Source: an uncultured Pseudomonadota bacterium
GTDB lineage: Bacteria; Desulfobacterota_B; Binatia; UBA9968
Reading direction: 5' to 3'
Assembly (NCBI GenBank): GCA_946478635.1
Contig: CAMLCX010000022.1
Location: 1-20,543, forward strand
Length of the DNA stretch: 20,543 nt
The position numbers were made by a program, and so were the translations under genes. Position 1 is the stretch's first letter. Every line of letters begins with the position of its first letter. Under the pieces are notes generated by a model. It had not been told where the DNA came from. It was given only the letters and a program-made list of their open reading frames with translations, and did no database searches. This document shows positions 18,928-20,543 of this stretch, piece after piece.

Positions 18928-20022
18928 ATGATCATCGATGGCGACGGTCACTTTTTTGAGACCGAAGAAATGTTCGAAAAATATATGGAGCCGGCGCTCC
19001 GAAACTATCGCCCGCGGCTGCTGACGGATGATCAAGGCCACAATTTTTGGGTCGTCGACGGCCAGACACCTTACAAGAGGCCCTCGATCAAAGGAGCCGG
19101 GGCGCCCGGCACGGCGGCGCCTCCGGGACAGGCGCTCCAGTCGGCGCGCCGCGCGACGCCCGGCAGTCAGACCCTGACCAATTTGAAAGAACGTTTAAAC
19201 GACCTCGATCGTGAAAATATCGATGTCCAATTTATCTATCCGAGTTTTCTCCTGCACGTGAATGCGTGGCCCGACGGCATCTTGGCCATGGGCGTTTGTC
19301 GCGCGTACAATTCCTGGCTCGCCGAGGCCTGCAACCAGGCGCCGGATCGGCTCAAGGCGGTCGGCGTTGTCTCGTTGCAAAATCCCCAAGGCGCCGCCCA
19401 AGAACTCCCCCGACTGCGCGACATGGGCGTAAAGGCGGTAATGATCAACGGCACCGCCGGCGCGAAGCGCCTGGATCATCCTGATCACGACGTGTTTTTC
19501 GCCGAGGCTGATCGTTTAAAAATGCCGATCGCCGTTCATTTTAGCTTGCAGTTTCCAGTGGTCGACACACTCTTCGAACACCATTTCCCCAACCGGGTGC
19601 TCGCGGGCATCCTACCCATCATGGCCGGGCTCACCAGCGTGCTGTGTTCCGGGCTGCTCGATCGCTACAAAAATCTTAAATTCGCCTTCCTCGAAGGCGG
19701 CATCAGTTGGGTGCCGGCCCATGTCGAGCGCATGGACGATCACTTCGAAAATCCGCGCTATGGCGCGCGAGATTTGATTAATCATGCCCCGAGTGAGTAT
19801 CTCAAATCCGGGCGGATTTTCTTCGGATGCGAAGGTAACGAATCGTTTCTCGGCCGCGTTGTCGAGGAAGTCGGCGAGGATTTGTTTCTGTTTTCTTCTG
19901 ATTATCCGCACGCCGATCGCACCGAAGGGACCGCTCGATTCCTACGCGAGCGCGAGGATATCCCGGCACCGGTGCGGCAAAAATTATTGGCCGACAACGC
20001 CCGACGATTTTATGGATTGTGA
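18928..20022 (+). CDS. Amidohydrolase_2 family metal-dependent hydrolase or decarboxylase
   Basis: A 364-residue TIM-barrel protein of COG2159, the group containing ACMSD-type decarboxylases and various hydrolases. The N-terminal metal motif is IDGDGHFFE (3-11, Asp4/His8). Later come His204 in IAVHFS, Glu256 in AFLEGGISWVPAHVERMDDHF, and Asp325 in FSSDYPHAD, so the expected metal ligands are present. Residues about 52-80 form a Gly/Ala/Pro-rich insertion. The ATG at 18928 has AAAGG eight bases upstream. The gene ends just before a strong terminator at 20045-20075. Substrate cannot be named; with two binding proteins and a racemase-fold neighbour it probably acts on a small acid or cyclic compound. 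Confidence 0.9.
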   Translation: MIIDGDGHFFETEEMFEKYMEPALRNYRPRLLTDDQGHNFWVVDGQTPYKRPSIKGAGAPGTAAPPGQALQSARRATPGSQTLTNLKERLNDLDRENIDVQFIYPSFLLHVNAWPDGILAMGVCRAYNSWLAEACNQAPDRLKAVGVVSLQNPQGAAQELPRLRDMGVKAVMINGTAGAKRLDHPDHDVFFAEADRLKMPIAVHFSLQFPVVDTLFEHHFPNRVLAGILPIMAGLTSVLCSGLLDRYKNLKFAFLEGGISWVPAHVERMDDHFENPRYGARDLINHAPSEYLKSGRIFFGCEGNESFLGRVVEEVGEDLFLFSSDYPHADRTEGTARFLREREDIPAPVRQKLLADNARRFYGL

Positions 20023-20044
20023 TATTATTATAAAAAATCCCTCT

Positions 20045-20075
20045 AAATCTCCCTTTACAAAGGGAGATTTTTCAA
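20045..20075 (+). terminator. Intrinsic terminator after the amidohydrolase gene
   Basis: Perfect 12-bp arms (20045-20056 and 20059-20070) with a two-base centre, which would open to a small loop, followed by a T-rich end. It lies 22 bp past the amidohydrolase stop. The same AAATCTCCCTTT-type palindrome is known as a dispersed intergenic repeat in many genomes. Being symmetric, it could also stop transcription from the right. Confidence 0.75.
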
Positions 20076-20208
20076 TGCCCCGTTTCGAATGAAGCGGCAA
20101 GCCGGATTTGGGACAAATCAGATGCAAGCACGCTGCTTGATTTAGCCTGCCTGATTGGTAAACTTTTTGGTAAGTGGCGTTCCCGCTGTTAGAGAAGGAG
20201 GTGTGGAG

Positions 20209-20391
20209 ATGGACCTGCCGAAATGCCAAAAATGCAATAATGGACTATTGATCCCGTTATCGGACTACGGTCAGGACGGCGCTTCCGTACAATATAAAGC
20301 CTGGGCGTGCACCAATCCGGACTGCGGATTCTCAATCCGCATCGACAAAGGCGAGATAACCTACGGCAAGAGAATCGAACCGAAACACTGA
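20209..20391 (+). CDS. Small zinc-ribbon protein
   Basis: A 60-residue protein, MDLPKCQKCNNGLLIPLSDY at its start, with cysteines at 6, 9, 34 and 39 (CX2C, 24 residues, CX4C), a four-cysteine zinc-ribbon pattern. The ATG at 20209 is strongly supported by AAGGAGG seven bases upstream, which rules against a longer start at 20155. There is no signal peptide or membrane segment. I do not recognise a named family. The fold suggests nucleic-acid or protein binding, but function is unknown. It is separated from the amidohydrolase by a terminator, so it is probably its own unit; a weak TTGATT-16-TAAACT promoter-like pair lies upstream. A REP-like hairpin follows and may end its transcript. Confidence 0.82.
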   Translation: MDLPKCQKCNNGLLIPLSDYGQDGASVQYKAWACTNPDCGFSIRIDKGEITYGKRIEPKH

Positions 20392-20450
20392 AACCCCACG
20401 TCACATTTCTCAGGCGCGACTAGTAAGCTGTAACAGATAAATGGCGTCTA

Positions 20451-20543
20451 CCGTTCATGGTTCCCTTCGGCTTAGCTCAGGACAGGCTGCCTCACCACGA
20501 ACGGTTTTTCCTTCTCCGTTCGCCCTGAGCTGTGTCGAAGGGC
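20451..20543. repeat. REP-like intergenic repeat, cut off by the right edge
   Basis: CCGTTCATGG (20451-20460) pairs with CCACGAACGG (20495-20504), one G-T mismatch, around TTCGGCTTAGCTCAGGACAGG. A T-run follows, then a second unit beginning CCGTTCGCCCTGAGC (20516 onward) that reads to TCGAAGGGC at the edge. These resemble the GAACGG/TTCGACAGGCTCA repeats scattered between genes in many bacterial genomes. The first hairpin plus TTTTT may end the zinc-ribbon transcript. Confidence 0.65.

Overview
The window looks like a chromosomal segment of a Gram-negative, LPS-making bacterium. The block kdsB-pyrG-kdsA-kdsD-kdsC-lptC-lptA-lptB-rpoN-ptsN-rapZ-ptsH matches the gene order I know from deltaproteobacterial lineages. 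The right-hand set (NMT1-type and iron-type substrate-binding proteins, a racemase-fold protein, a COG2159 amidohydrolase) resembles what is common in uncultured soil and sediment relatives such as Binatota or Tectomicrobia-like groups. The lineage is inference from gene order and protein style; no rRNA is present.

Bases 1-11221, all minus strand: a long, tightly packed operon reads right to left from a near-consensus sigma-70 promoter at 11193-11221. It first encodes CMP-Kdo synthesis: kdsB, pyrG (makes the CTP that KdsB uses), kdsA, kdsD and kdsC. Next come three parts of the LPS export machine (lptC, lptA, lptB), sigma-54 (rpoN), and the nitrogen-PTS/RapZ regulatory genes (ptsN, rapZ, ptsH). 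metK follows and runs off the left edge. Many junctions overlap by 1 or 4 bases or sit within 10 bases. The slot between rpoN and ptsN, usually held by the ribosome hibernation gene hpf, instead holds an unrecognised 83-codon frame. hprK, an EIIA-Man gene and ptsI, often found beside these genes, are not here.

Bases 11222-15216: a gene-poor gap, then one very large minus-strand membrane sensor, MASE1-CHASE-TM-PAS-PAS-coiled coil-GAF-GGDEF, with an intact GGEEF motif and an RxxD inhibitory site, so it is probably an active, feedback-inhibited diguanylate cyclase.

Bases 15217-15971: about 750 bases with no gene I can support, holding an imperfect 32-bp inverted repeat with arms 112 bp apart.

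Bases 15972-20022, plus strand: four accessory genes. They are an NMT1-like binding protein with no signal peptide, an exported iron-type binding protein 3 bp downstream, an Asp/Glu/hydantoin-racemase-fold protein lacking both catalytic cysteines, and an amidohydrolase_2 enzyme ending at a strong terminator hairpin. No permease or ATPase accompanies the binding proteins. This is the most likely place for something undescribed, perhaps a small-molecule uptake and breakdown route.

Bases 20023-20543: a terminator, a 60-residue zinc-ribbon protein with an excellent ribosome binding site, and a REP-like repeat cut off by the right edge. I saw no rRNA, tRNA, CRISPR array or intact insertion sequence.
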